Assembly: GCA_043800975.1 (NCBI GenBank)
Contig: JAZDMK010000265.1
Span: forward strand, 1-20,543
Direction: 5' to 3'
Length of the DNA stretch: 20,543 nucleotides
DNA from: JAZDMK01 sp043800975
GTDB lineage: Bacteria; Bacteroidota; Bacteroidia; Bacteroidales; JAHJDW01
Under the pieces are notes generated by a model. That model was not told the DNA's origin. It did not search any database and was given only the letters and a program-made list of their open reading frames with translations. Shown one piece after another: positions 1 to 7,709 of this stretch (position 1 is the first letter of the stretch; the number at the start of each line of letters is the position of its first letter). Position numbers and translations under genes: made by a program.

Positions 1-928
1 TTAAATCATCGTTGCGCTTGCTGGTTTTTTCCTGCAATTCATAAAATGCTTCAATGCGTGCTTTCGACTTGGTAGTGCGGGCCTGCGGCATACGACGCAT
101 CCACTCCAGCTCTTTGCGATATAAATTCTGGGCACGTTCCATTTCCACTTTTTCGTTCTCAAGGCGCTCCTGTTTTTTTTCTAAATAGTAAGAGTAATTT
201 CCTTTGTAACGAAACATATTGCCGGTTTCCAGCTCCATGATTTCATTGCACACTGTATCTAAAAAATACCGGTCATGCGAAACCAGAATGATACTCAGAT
301 TTTGTTTTGCAAGAAATTCTTCCAGCCACTCGATCATTTCAATGTCCAGATGATTCGTAGGTTCATCCAATATCATCAGATCGGCATCCTGAATGAGCAC
401 CTTCGCCAAGGCAAGTCTTTTGCGCTGCCCGCCCGACAGTTCATTTACAGGCTGAGTAATGTTTGAAATTTTTAACCGCGATAAAACTTCTTTAATTCGA
501 CTTTCAAAATCCCAGGCATTCAGGCTGTCCATCTTGTGGCTGGCGTGCTCCAGCTTTTTGTTCAATGCAGTCAGATCGGCTGAATTATTTTTATTTGCAA
601 TGTTGATTTCATCCAGAATCGCTTCATAATTTTTTACTGCACGAATGATTTCATTGTCGGAATTCAGAATGGCATCAATCACGGCAGCGTTTTCCGGGAA
701 CAAAGGATTTTGCGGAAGATAGGTAATACGAATATCACCCCGCATAATTACATTGCCACTGTCGGGGATTTCACTTCCGGTAATGATGTTGATCAGGGTT
801 GTTTTACCCGTTCCGTTTCTGGCAATCAGCGCCACTTTCTGACCCTTATCGATTCCGAAAGTAATATTTTCGAAAAGCAATTTTTCGCCATAGGTTTTGC
901 AAAGATTTTCGACGGTCAGGTAATTCAT
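1..928 (-). CDS. ABC-F family ATPase (Uup/EttA-like), N-terminal part, cut by window edge
   Basis: ABC-F proteins are soluble twin-ATPase proteins that act on ribosomes, in translation regulation or antibiotic protection, rather than in transport. Reading from the ATG at 928, 309 residues are visible and the frame is still open at the left edge. The first ATPase domain is complete: a Walker A loop (ARNGTGKTT) near residue 40, the signature LSGGQRKR near residue 155, Walker B LMILDEPTNHLD near residue 180, and a switch histidine in LVSHDRYFLD. The DEPTNHLD form is typical of ABC-F. After it comes the start of the charged helical linker that separates the two ATPase domains (ELEWMRRMPQARTTKSKARIEAF). 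The second ATPase domain must lie outside the window. No membrane segment is visible. The subtype cannot be decided from this half. Family call is secure. Confidence 0.93.
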   Translation of the reverse strand, partial: MNYLTVENLCKTYGEKLLFENITFGIDKGQKVALIARNGTGKTTLINIITGSEIPDSGNVIMRGDIRITYLPQNPLFPENAAVIDAILNSDNEIIRAVKNYEAILDEINIANKNNSADLTALNKKLEHASHKMDSLNAWDFESRIKEVLSRLKISNITQPVNELSGGQRKRLALAKVLIQDADLMILDEPTNHLDIEMIEWLEEFLAKQNLSIILVSHDRYFLDTVCNEIMELETGNMFRYKGNYSYYLEKKQERLENEKVEMERAQNLYRKELEWMRRMPQARTTKSKARIEAFYELQEKTSKRNDDL

Positions 929-947
929 GCGGTATTGAAATCTTTTG

Positions 948-955
948 CGAAGGTA
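948..955 (-). promoter_or_regulatory. Possible -7 box for the ABC-F gene
   Basis: On the minus strand TACCTTCG lies 19 bases before the ATG at 928. It matches the Bacteroidota -7 consensus TAnnTTTG at all but one position. No clear -33 TTTG lies at the usual distance, so the call is tentative. Confidence 0.3.
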
Positions 956-964
956 GCAAAAAGA

Positions 965-1354
965 CGGAAGACCGGAGACCGGAGACGGAAATGGAAAGGT
1001 TAGAAGTCAGAAGCACAGAGTCAGAAGTGATGACGTGAAATCCAGCGTTCGCGCGCGTTTGTAACGCGTGCAAAGAATTTATTGTTAAATAGATGTCCTT
1101 TTCTGTTTCATTATTTTCAACATTTCTTAAATCAAAAAAAATGTATATTTTGTATGCTTCTTTATTACGAAAAAACATTTTTGTAAAGGGCACGAGTTGC
1201 AAACGCGCGCAAACATAGATTTGGATTCTTCGCGCTTCCAACTTCACGCCAAATCGGACATCCCTGCTTGCTGCAGGCAAGGGGCATCTGATATCCAGAA
1301 GGCAAGGGTATGTGGGTTGGATTTCCATTTCAAGCTTCCGTCTTCGGTCTTCCG
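965..1354. repeat. Inverted repeat arms of purine-rich GGAAGACC type
   Basis: The arm at 965-979 (CGGAAGACCGGAGAC) is matched in inverse by 1340-1354 with one mismatch in 15. Related purine-rich words (GTTAGAAGT, CAGAAG) continue at 999-1027 and, inverted, at 1365-1388. The arms bracket most of the 480-base gene-free stretch 929-1408. Low-complexity GAAGAC-type runs are seen between genes in many Bacteroidota genomes, so this may be an ordinary dispersed repeat rather than a mobile element. Confidence 0.55.
1047..1214. repeat. Long inverted repeat, 25-base arms, 118-base spacer
   Basis: Arm one is 1047-1071 and arm two is 1190-1214. They are reverse complements at 22 of 25 positions, around a GC-rich core (GCGCGCGTTTG) that stands out from the AT-rich DNA nearby. 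The 118 bases between them are AT-rich and I see no credible gene there. The pair sits inside the outer purine-rich arms of the same intergenic region. It could be a degraded REP-type element or the remnant of a small non-autonomous mobile element; no transposase is present. Confidence 0.55.
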
Positions 1355-1396
1355 ACTTGCATTTGTCTTCTGTCTTCCAACTTCTAACTATTTTAA

Positions 1397-1404
1397 TACT
1401 TTTG
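1397..1404 (+). promoter_or_regulatory. -7 box (TACTTTTG) just before the 178-aa gene
   Basis: TACTTTTG is a full match to the Bacteroidota -7 consensus TAnnTTTG and ends four bases before the ATG at 1409. Transcription would begin at or very near the start codon, giving an almost leaderless message. No -33 TTTG at normal spacing is visible. Confidence 0.45.
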
Positions 1405-1408
1405 CAAA

Positions 1409-1945
1409 ATGGATCTAAAAGCCCTTCTCCCCGAAAGCAGCCGCAACACAGCCGAGCGCGTGGCAGAGCATATGCTGCTTCACCCGGAGATCATGGATGA
1501 GATGATGCAGCTTGCCTTCAGCAACAAAGGAATCATGTCTACACGTGCTGCCAACGTGATTGAAAAAGCCGATGAGATGGATGCCTGCTTTGTGAGGCCT
1601 TATTATAAAACCATTCTGGAAGCGCTCCCTTCCGTCACGTATCCCGGTGCAAAGCGTTGCCTGTTGAAAATTTTCACCCGCGAATACTTTCCCGGAAACG
1701 AAGATCTGGCAGGCCTTCTGATGAGTTTTTGTTTTGACACAATTCAAAAACCCAAAGAAGAAATCGGCATTCGATATTACTGCATGATGATCCTCCACAG
1801 CCAGTCGCAGCTGTATCCTGAAATTGGAACAGAACTTAAATTAATTCTCGAAGAGCAGCTTCCTCACTATGGAGCAGCTTTGCGAAACAGAGCCGGAAAG
1901 ATTATCCGAGACATAGATAAAAAATTGAAGAAGATGCAGGAATAA
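1409..1945 (+). CDS. Hypothetical helical protein, possibly HEAT-like
   Basis: I do not recognise this 178-residue protein. It has no signal peptide and no membrane segment, and looks soluble and almost entirely alpha-helical. Amphipathic helices in pairs run through it (for example VAEHMLLHPEIMDEMMQLAF, then residues about 40-60, 65-85, 90-110 and 120-165), with a lysine-rich C-terminus (IDKKLKKMQE). That pattern suggests a short alpha-solenoid of the HEAT or armadillo type, but no catalytic motif is visible. The ATG at 1409 is preferred because a -7 promoter box lies immediately before it. The gene stands alone on the plus strand, between the divergent ABC-F gene and the convergent susCD operon. 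Codon use and the closed frame support a real gene. Function unknown. Confidence 0.72.
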   Translation: MDLKALLPESSRNTAERVAEHMLLHPEIMDEMMQLAFSNKGIMSTRAANVIEKADEMDACFVRPYYKTILEALPSVTYPGAKRCLLKIFTREYFPGNEDLAGLLMSFCFDTIQKPKEEIGIRYYCMMILHSQSQLYPEIGTELKLILEEQLPHYGAALRNRAGKIIRDIDKKLKKMQE

Positions 1946-1950
1946 TTTTT

Positions 1951-1980
1951 TTTTGATTTTAGCATATTTCGAAATCAAAA
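1951..1980 (+). terminator. Weak AT-rich hairpin after the 178-aa gene
   Basis: A perfect nine-base stem (1951-1959 with 1972-1980, TTTTGATTT / AAATCAAAA) with a 12-base loop begins six bases after the stop at 1945. The stem is AT-rich and there is no T run after it, so if it ends transcription it is weak. Confidence 0.3.
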
Positions 1981-1988
1981 CTCATAAA

Positions 1989-2038
1989 CCGAGGCGTAGC
2001 CGAGCTCAACCGAGCCACATCGTGGCGAGTTCACGAAC
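1989..2038. repeat. GC-rich REP-like island with two small palindromes
   Basis: In an AT-rich gap, CCGAG recurs at 1989, 2000 and 2010 with a period of 10-11 bases. It is followed by the hairpin GCCAC-ATC-GTGGC (2014-2026) and by GTTC-AC-GAAC (2029-2038). The base composition differs sharply from both flanks. It resembles short palindromic extragenic repeats; whether it recurs elsewhere in the genome cannot be seen here. Confidence 0.4.
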
Positions 2039-2109
2039 ACGATAGAATATAATCAATTGGTGAGTATCAACACCGTTGAAAGCAAATAATGGAGTGAATA
2101 ATCATAAAT

Positions 2110-2145
2110 AAAAAAAGGCCTTCCAAACGGAAAGCCTTTTTTATT
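2110..2145 (-). terminator. Rho-independent terminator of the susCD operon
   Basis: Read on the minus strand, AGGCTTTCC pairs with GGAAGGCCT (one mismatch) around a GTTT loop and is followed by a run of seven T. It starts 15 bases after the susD stop. The A-rich other side could let it also work on the plus strand for the gene ending at 1945. Confidence 0.8.
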
Positions 2146-2159
2146 ATTGGCAACTAAGA

Positions 2160-3587
2160 TTAATATTTATCCCAGAAAAGTTTGGTTTCAACTGCATCAC
2201 CACCAATTGCAGAAGAAGCCGCAGCATAGCTTGCACCATTCAGCGTTTGTTCTGAAATCGGATAGGTGTAACGAACCGGTATTGCAGATACTGCTTCAGG
2301 TGGAGCTTCTAACAGCGGATAATCCAGTTTGCGCCATGATGACCATGCTTCAAAGCCACGGTTATACAAAGCAATCCACTTTTGCATACCAATTTTCTGC
2401 TGATAGGTACCTGCTGCAGTTGTATAAGCAACTCTTGGGTCAGCAAGGTATGTAGTGATTTCGGCAGCTGTTCCGCCCCAGTATGTAATCGAAGCTGTGA
2501 TGGCTGCATTGTAATGAGATTCGGCTGTTCCTCCAACATTGAAAGTAAGCTCAGCAGCTTCTGCCAGCAAAAATTCAACTTCTGCATAATCAAGTATAGT
2601 TCCTTCAAAAGTAGGATCCTGAATGGCTGCAGCCACATGTGAGTATTGAGAATATGCATTTGACTGACCATAAGCACCACCCACATAAACGCCTCCATAT
2701 AGAGTGAAGTAAAAGGGGCGTCGTGGATCAGCCAGAGAATTCATCGTATCAACAATGGTATTTGCAGGAACAAAATCGTGACGACCGCTTGCTACCATAT
2801 CATCATAAATCGGGTTTGAATTTGGCTGTGCACTCTCATATTGAATTCTTCCATTGTCTGCATTTGAAGTAAACACATTGGGCGCGGCCTGCTCAACGAC
2901 AATTCTTGCATAGGCAACATCAACATCTGAAAGCAGCATTCCCATTCGTAGTTTGAGTGAATTGGCAAACATCAGCCATGCAGCAACATCACCGCCATAC
3001 ATATTATCTGCATAATCGAAACTTCCGTATGCAGCATCCATGTCAGTGATGGCTTTATTCAATCTTGTGATCAGATCCTTGTAAACCGTCAATCCATCAT
3101 CATACTTGGGAAGAGGTTTATTCACATCCAATGCTTCCGAATAAGGAATATTCCCGAATGTTTCTACCAGTACTGACCAGGTATAAACGGACATCACTTC
3201 AATAATTGCCAGTTTATTTTTCTTAACAGCAGGACTAGGATCGGTTGGGTATTCCGTTTTTTCAATGACCGCGGCTGATTCCTTGAAATCTTTTAATACA
3301 TCTCTGTATAAGATGCTCCAGTGATTATCCGGAATTGTACGCGTTACCAAATCATATTTAGATTCGTCCGTATAGGTTGTTTCTGTCCAGTACTGAGCAA
3401 ACAAACGAAATATATTGTTGTTCACATTTGTATTTACCATCTGGTCGAAGAGGTTCTTCTGTGCTCCTGTAAAAAGAGACTCGCCGGTAACAGAAGAAGG
3501 ATCTTTTGTATTTTCATTCAGATCTTCCAATTTCTGACAGGCAGAAAACAAAATGAAAGCTGAAAAAATCATGATTATCTTTTTCAT
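2160..3587 (-). CDS. SusD/RagB-family outer-membrane lipoprotein
   Basis: This is the surface-exposed, substrate-binding lid of a SusCD nutrient importer. The 475 residues start with a lipoprotein signal peptide (MKKIIMIFSAFILFSAC) with the lipobox cysteine at 17. Family landmarks follow: the N-terminal LNENTKDPSSVT segment, the VYTWSVLVETFGNIPYSEAL helix, the AAWLMFANSLKLRMGMLL TPR-like helix, the late DYAEVEFLLAEAAELTFN helix, and the C-terminal GFEAWSSWRKLDYPLL region. These resemble the SusD-like_2 branch more than the archetypal starch-binding SusD. It lies 10 bases downstream of susC in the same operon, and a terminator follows it. No glycoside hydrolase, sigma factor or anti-sigma gene is next to the pair, so the substrate (glycan, peptide or other) cannot be named. 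Length is normal; no sign of damage. Confidence 0.93.
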   Translation of the reverse strand: MKKIIMIFSAFILFSACQKLEDLNENTKDPSSVTGESLFTGAQKNLFDQMVNTNVNNNIFRLFAQYWTETTYTDESKYDLVTRTIPDNHWSILYRDVLKDFKESAAVIEKTEYPTDPSPAVKKNKLAIIEVMSVYTWSVLVETFGNIPYSEALDVNKPLPKYDDGLTVYKDLITRLNKAITDMDAAYGSFDYADNMYGGDVAAWLMFANSLKLRMGMLLSDVDVAYARIVVEQAAPNVFTSNADNGRIQYESAQPNSNPIYDDMVASGRHDFVPANTIVDTMNSLADPRRPFYFTLYGGVYVGGAYGQSNAYSQYSHVAAAIQDPTFEGTILDYAEVEFLLAEAAELTFNVGGTAESHYNAAITASITYWGGTAAEITTYLADPRVAYTTAAGTYQQKIGMQKWIALYNRGFEAWSSWRKLDYPLLEAPPEAVSAIPVRYTYPISEQTLNGASYAAASSAIGGDAVETKLFWDKY

Positions 3588-3597
3588 GGCTCAGGAA

Positions 3598-6500
3598 TTA
3601 AAAATTGAGTTTTAAATTGAATCCAAAGTCGCGCGTAGATGGGAGCGATCCGGTAGAATATCCCTGCAGGTTACCAGCACCCAGTCCTGATTCAGGATCA
3701 GCATAGGGTAGGTTTTTGAAGATAATCCAAACGTTAGACCCAACGAGTGAGAATGTAGCTCCGGTCAGGAAGCACTTTTCGAACATTTTTGAAGGTAACA
3801 CATAAGATATGGATACTTCGCGAAGTTTGATATAGCTTGCATCATACACAAATGCTTTATCAGGGAATGCGGCATAACCGAATCCGGAATAATCATTTGC
3901 ATTGGCGCGTGTCTCGTTTACTGAACCATCTGGATTAACGCCTGGATTAATATACCCACCACTTGTAGAAGCATACCCACTGGTTGGATCTCCGGCAATA
4001 TTGTACACAATCGGATCTCTCAATGGGTTTCCAAGATCATTGGTACCTGCAGTTTCCTCATACAATCCACTTGATAAACCATAATACATATCCAGCGAGA
4101 AGATATCGCCACCTTTTTGAACATCAATCAGGAAGCTGAATTGCCAGCTTTTATATGTAAATGTATTCATAAAACCACCATTCCAGACAGGATTTACATT
4201 TCCGATTTCATTGTCAGAAGTTGCAGTTTTCATATAATTTCCTGTTTCAGGGTCAACTACTTTTTCTCCATTTAAATAAATGTAATCAGTTCCATAAATA
4301 ACGCCATATGGTTTACCCACCATAGCATTGATGGTAACGCCACCCTGATAAGAACCGAGCTGTAAATTCTGAAGACCTTCCATCAGAGAAACAACTGTGT
4401 TTTTATTTTTCGCCCAGTTGATACTGCATTCATATTTGAAATCTTTTTTCTTAACTGGAACAAAGTTCAGCATGAGCTCAACGCCTTTGTTTTCAATCTC
4501 GCCAGCATTAATAATTTTATATGTGTAGCCAGTACTGGGAGAAAGAGCAAGAGGAAGAATCTGATCGGTCGTATTTGTTTTATAGAACGCAAAATCAAAT
4601 CCGATGCGTCTTTGGAAGAAATACATTTCCAAGCCAGCTTCAATACTGGAAGTTTTTTCTGGCTTCAGATCAGGATTCTTTTTTGTACCAGCAACAGAAG
4701 TAACAGCCGCTCCATTGAAAGGAGAAATGATATTATAATTATCTATAAGCTGATCAAAGTCTGCACTGTTACCTACTTTTGCAAAGTTCACACGTGCCTT
4801 ACCAAATGATAGCCAGTCTTTTTTAGGAATCACATTCGTAAAAATAAAACTGGTAGCAACCGAAGGATAATAATAAATATTGTTTCCTTCAGGAAGTGTG
4901 GATGAATGATCCCTGCGGGCTGTTGCATCCAGATACAAGAAATCTTTATATCCAAAGGATGCACTCAGGTATGTTCCGTTCACCCCTACTCTGGAAGCAA
5001 GTTCTTTTGGAAAAGGAAGAGGTCCAACACTGTTCTGTAATGAATAAAGACCCGATACGTTCAAACCACCACTGGTAGATGAAATCATGCGGTTGTAATT
5101 AGAACGCCGTGTATTATTCCCCAATATACCTTTCAGGCTGATATCTTTTGTAAGTTGCTTAGTAAAGTTCAGCATCAAATCATAATTATACTCACTAAAA
5201 GAAATATCTCTTCGCAGATAACCGGATTGCTGGTCGTTCTGATTCAAACTACCATCTGCACCATTCCCAACACCAAAGGGAGTTGCAATACTTCCAACAG
5301 CTCTTCTTTCTTCCTGAATTTCATTGTAAGAATCAGCCGAGATACGTCCGAAAACATCAAGCCATTCATTCACTTTATAGTTCAACGCCATGTTCCCGAT
5401 GAAACGGTTTCTGCCGTCATTCTGATAGTTTTTATATCGGGTCCAATAGTAATTGTCCCAGTATATCGGATTCAGATCAGTTGGATCAGCATAGTTCCAT
5501 GTAATGTTACGATCCGTTAATTCATACAGATCCTGCTGTTGTTGAATATCCACATTGGTTTGCATCCACTGACGGAAAGAGCCCATGATATTATCGCTAT
5601 AACCGGTTGAATTTCTACCCAGTCCTTTTACTCTTGTATAGTTTGCTGTTCCGGTAGCTGTCAGTTTACTGTTCACATTCCAACTTCCGTTTAAAAGAAC
5701 ATTGTCTTTTTTCAATTCGCTGTTAGGCATTAAGCCTTTCTGGTTAAAGTTCGTATACGAGAAACGGTACATTCCTTTATCAAAAGCATTATCCAGAGAA
5801 ACCGAGTTAGTAAATGTAACAGGATGTTCAAAGAATGTGATTGGACCGTTCTTAGCAACTACCCATGGTGTAGCTTTGCGATAATTAGGAGATTCCGGAT
5901 CCAGTGCATCCCACTGATATACTAATAAATTCGGATCATAAGCCGCGCCGAATGATGCATCCTCTGATGTAAGGGTACAAATATCATCATCAAAATTACC
6001 ATCACCGTTTTCATCAATACCGTTCATGTCACGCATATTCCAATAACCCCAGGTAGAAGGGTCATCAGGATCATATGGAATAGTTATGTCTTCATAAAAC
6101 TTTCCATATCCGGCTCCATACTGGTTCTGATATTTCGGAAAAGTACTTTTATCTATAAAGCCAACTGTCACGCCAGAGTTGAGCGTAACACCAACACCTT
6201 TTTTCTTTGCAGGATTTTTTGCACCTGCACCTTTTTTGGTAGTAATCATAATCACACCACCCGATGCGCGCGAGCCATACAAAGCCGTTGCAGCAGAACC
6301 TTTCAGCACATTGATCGACTCGATGTCGTCAGGGTTAATATCTGAAGCCGCATTTCCATAATCGTAGCCCAAACCGCCTTCTTTCTGAGACGAAGAGTTG
6401 GTTACATCATTGTTTACAGGTACGCCATCAATAACAAACAAAACCTGATTGTTACCAGTAAGTGACTTGCTACCACGAAGCAGCACATTGGTCGAGCCGC

Positions 6501-6969
6501 CCATGTTGGTGGTTTTCTTCACCTGCACACCGGAAACTTTTCCCGAAAGCGCATTCACGAAGTTGTCCGATTTGACAGTGTTTACCTGATCACCTTTAAT
6601 GTCCTGCGTGGCATAACCCAGCGATTTCTTTTCCCTTGTGATACCCAGCGCTGTTACAACAGCACCTTCGATCTCAGTAGCCGACATTTCCATCACCACA
6701 TTTATCGTGGTCTGGCTGCCTATTTCCACTTCCTGGGTTTTCATACCCACAAAAGAAAATACGAGTGTGGTGCCATTGGCGGGCACCTTGAGAGAGTACT
6801 TACCATCCAGATCTGTGGAAGCACCCTTGGTGGTTCCTTTCACAAGGACAGTAACTCCGGGTAGTGATGATCCGTCATCCTTACTTGTCACCTTACCCGT
6901 TACCGTTTTCTGTGCCATAACGAAATTGCACAGGAACAGTATTCCTAGAATTAATAATACTTTTTTCAT
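3598..6969 (-). CDS. SusC/RagA-family TonB-dependent outer-membrane transporter
   Basis: This is the TonB-driven beta-barrel that takes up the ligand captured by its SusD partner. Of 1123 residues, 1-19 form a signal peptide (ending FVMA, mature start Q20). A carboxypeptidase-regulatory-like domain covers about 21-95 (VTGKVTSKDDGSSLPGVTV), followed by a TonB-box-like stretch near 100-110. The plug covers about 115-245, with the family signatures VLFVIDGVPVNND and DINPDDIESINVLKGSAATALYGSRASGGVIMITTKKG. The rest is the barrel, ending in a terminal phenylalanine (FNLKLNF), as expected for BAM-assembled barrels. An acidic loop at 319-329 (DENGDGNFDDD) has the spacing of a calcium-binding loop and may sit on the outer face. 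A lysine-rich insert follows the plug (KKGAGAKNPAKKKG). It is the first gene of a two-gene operon with susD. Confidence 0.95.
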   Translation of the reverse strand: MKKVLLILGILFLCNFVMAQKTVTGKVTSKDDGSSLPGVTVLVKGTTKGASTDLDGKYSLKVPANGTTLVFSFVGMKTQEVEIGSQTTINVVMEMSATEIEGAVVTALGITREKKSLGYATQDIKGDQVNTVKSDNFVNALSGKVSGVQVKKTTNMGGSTNVLLRGSKSLTGNNQVLFVIDGVPVNNDVTNSSSQKEGGLGYDYGNAASDINPDDIESINVLKGSAATALYGSRASGGVIMITTKKGAGAKNPAKKKGVGVTLNSGVTVGFIDKSTFPKYQNQYGAGYGKFYEDITIPYDPDDPSTWGYWNMRDMNGIDENGDGNFDDDICTLTSEDASFGAAYDPNLLVYQWDALDPESPNYRKATPWVVAKNGPITFFEHPVTFTNSVSLDNAFDKGMYRFSYTNFNQKGLMPNSELKKDNVLLNGSWNVNSKLTATGTANYTRVKGLGRNSTGYSDNIMGSFRQWMQTNVDIQQQQDLYELTDRNITWNYADPTDLNPIYWDNYYWTRYKNYQNDGRNRFIGNMALNYKVNEWLDVFGRISADSYNEIQEERRAVGSIATPFGVGNGADGSLNQNDQQSGYLRRDISFSEYNYDLMLNFTKQLTKDISLKGILGNNTRRSNYNRMISSTSGGLNVSGLYSLQNSVGPLPFPKELASRVGVNGTYLSASFGYKDFLYLDATARRDHSSTLPEGNNIYYYPSVATSFIFTNVIPKKDWLSFGKARVNFAKVGNSADFDQLIDNYNIISPFNGAAVTSVAGTKKNPDLKPEKTSSIEAGLEMYFFQRRIGFDFAFYKTNTTDQILPLALSPSTGYTYKIINAGEIENKGVELMLNFVPVKKKDFKYECSINWAKNKNTVVSLMEGLQNLQLGSYQGGVTINAMVGKPYGVIYGTDYIYLNGEKVVDPETGNYMKTATSDNEIGNVNPVWNGGFMNTFTYKSWQFSFLIDVQKGGDIFSLDMYYGLSSGLYEETAGTNDLGNPLRDPIVYNIAGDPTSGYASTSGGYINPGVNPDGSVNETRANANDYSGFGYAAFPDKAFVYDASYIKLREVSISYVLPSKMFEKCFLTGATFSLVGSNVWIIFKNLPYADPESGLGAGNLQGYSTGSLPSTRDFGFNLKLNF

Positions 6970-6988
6970 TCATTAGTTGGTTGAATAG

Positions 6989-7022
6989 CAAATGTAAGAA
7001 ATGCACCCCTTTTTAATTTCAA
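6989..7022 (-). promoter_or_regulatory. Candidate susC promoter
   Basis: On the minus strand the -7 box TACATTTG (6989-6996) fully matches TAnnTTTG and lies 19 bases before the susC ATG. A TTG at 7020-7022 lies 23 bases upstream of it, slightly further than the usual 19-21, so the -33 part is uncertain. Confidence 0.45.
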
Positions 7023-7130
7023 CTCCGAGAAAAGTTTTAAACAGGACAAAACACCGAATTTATCCAACAAGAGTGTACCAAGGAAAAAAAGCTGTTGATA
7101 AAGATATAGTTTCCTAAATATGAATTCCTG

Positions 7131-7607
7131 TCAGGCTATCATTTCCGACAGCATCTCCTTCACCTCTTTCAAAATCTCAGGATAACGTGCATTCACTTCA
7201 GGCGTCAGTTCTGTACTGAAAACAAGATCCTCCACAATTTCAATAGCAATAATTAGAATTTCTGCAGGAACAGAAATATCAAGTTCTTTAGCCAGCTCCA
7301 ATGCCGTAAGAAAAGAAATGTCGTGTAGATTCGAGATATTCGAAGTTTCTTTAAAACTTGCCGGAGTCATGAAATACACATCTCCCGGCTTGCCATTCAT
7401 AGTTTTGATAGCATCAATGATGATTACTTTTTTATAATCACGGATAAGCTCCAGAAGTTCCAACCCGCCAATACCAGCCGATTCAAAGGTGATGCGTTCA
7501 TCATTCAGATCTTTGCAAATCTCTCTTCCCAAACGCGGACCAATGGAATCATCCGTCAGGATTTCATTTCCCAGACCCAGTATCAGTATATTTTTTTCAG
7601 GTGACAT
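7131..7607 (-). CDS. [NiFe]-hydrogenase maturation endopeptidase (M52, HybD/HycI-like)
   Basis: Proteases of this family remove the C-terminal peptide of the hydrogenase large subunit once nickel is in place. The 158 residues have the M52 fold pattern: GLGNEILTDDSIGP at 11-24, ESAGIGGLELLELI, VIIIDAIK and NLHDIS. The three nickel-sensing ligands are present at E15, D65 and H95, matching in order and spacing the E16/D62/H93 set known for HybD. It is soluble and cytoplasmic. The likely clients are the MvhA proteins encoded at 9173-7710 and 20084-18621, both of which still carry a 26-residue extension after the last metal-binding histidine. It lies downstream of mvhA but beyond a strong terminator, with its own -7 box, so it appears to be expressed separately. 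Other maturation genes (hypA-F) are not in the window. Confidence 0.93.
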   Translation of the reverse strand: MSPEKNILILGLGNEILTDDSIGPRLGREICKDLNDERITFESAGIGGLELLELIRDYKKVIIIDAIKTMNGKPGDVYFMTPASFKETSNISNLHDISFLTALELAKELDISVPAEILIIAIEIVEDLVFSTELTPEVNARYPEILKEVKEMLSEMIA

Positions 7608-7611
7608 AATT

Positions 7612-7619
7612 CAAAATTA
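7612..7619 (-). promoter_or_regulatory. -7 box (TAATTTTG) before the maturation protease
   Basis: On the minus strand TAATTTTG matches TAnnTTTG fully and ends four bases before the ATG at 7607, the same close placement seen for the gene at 1409. A near match (TACATTCG) lies just upstream. No convincing -33 element. Confidence 0.35.
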
Positions 7620-7660
7620 TTTGCGAATGTAAAAAAGTTTCGCTTGTGTCTGCATAAAAA

Positions 7661-7690
7661 AAAAGAGGCCACTTTTCAATAGCCTCTTTT
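7661..7690 (-). terminator. Rho-independent terminator of the crp-hdr-mvh operon
   Basis: The minus-strand arms AAAAGAGGC and GCCTCTTTT form a nine-base stem with a 12-base loop, and the T run after the stem extends to nine. It begins about 20 bases after the mvhA stop, and separates the operon from the maturation protease. Confidence 0.82.
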
Positions 7691-7709
7691 ATTAAAAATC
7701 AGTTAGTGA

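Noticed and set aside
846..1328. 160-codon open frame on the minus strand
   Set aside because: It overlaps the ABC-F start in another frame, runs through the inverted repeats and its translation looks random. No promoter or family feature.
1197..1500. Two short plus-strand open frames upstream of and overlapping the 178-aa gene
   Set aside because: They lie in the repeat region or out of frame with the real gene; the promoter box and codon pattern favour the ATG at 1409.
5155..5520. 121-codon plus-strand frame opposite susC
   Set aside because: Entirely inside the transporter gene, with no start signal; a shadow frame.
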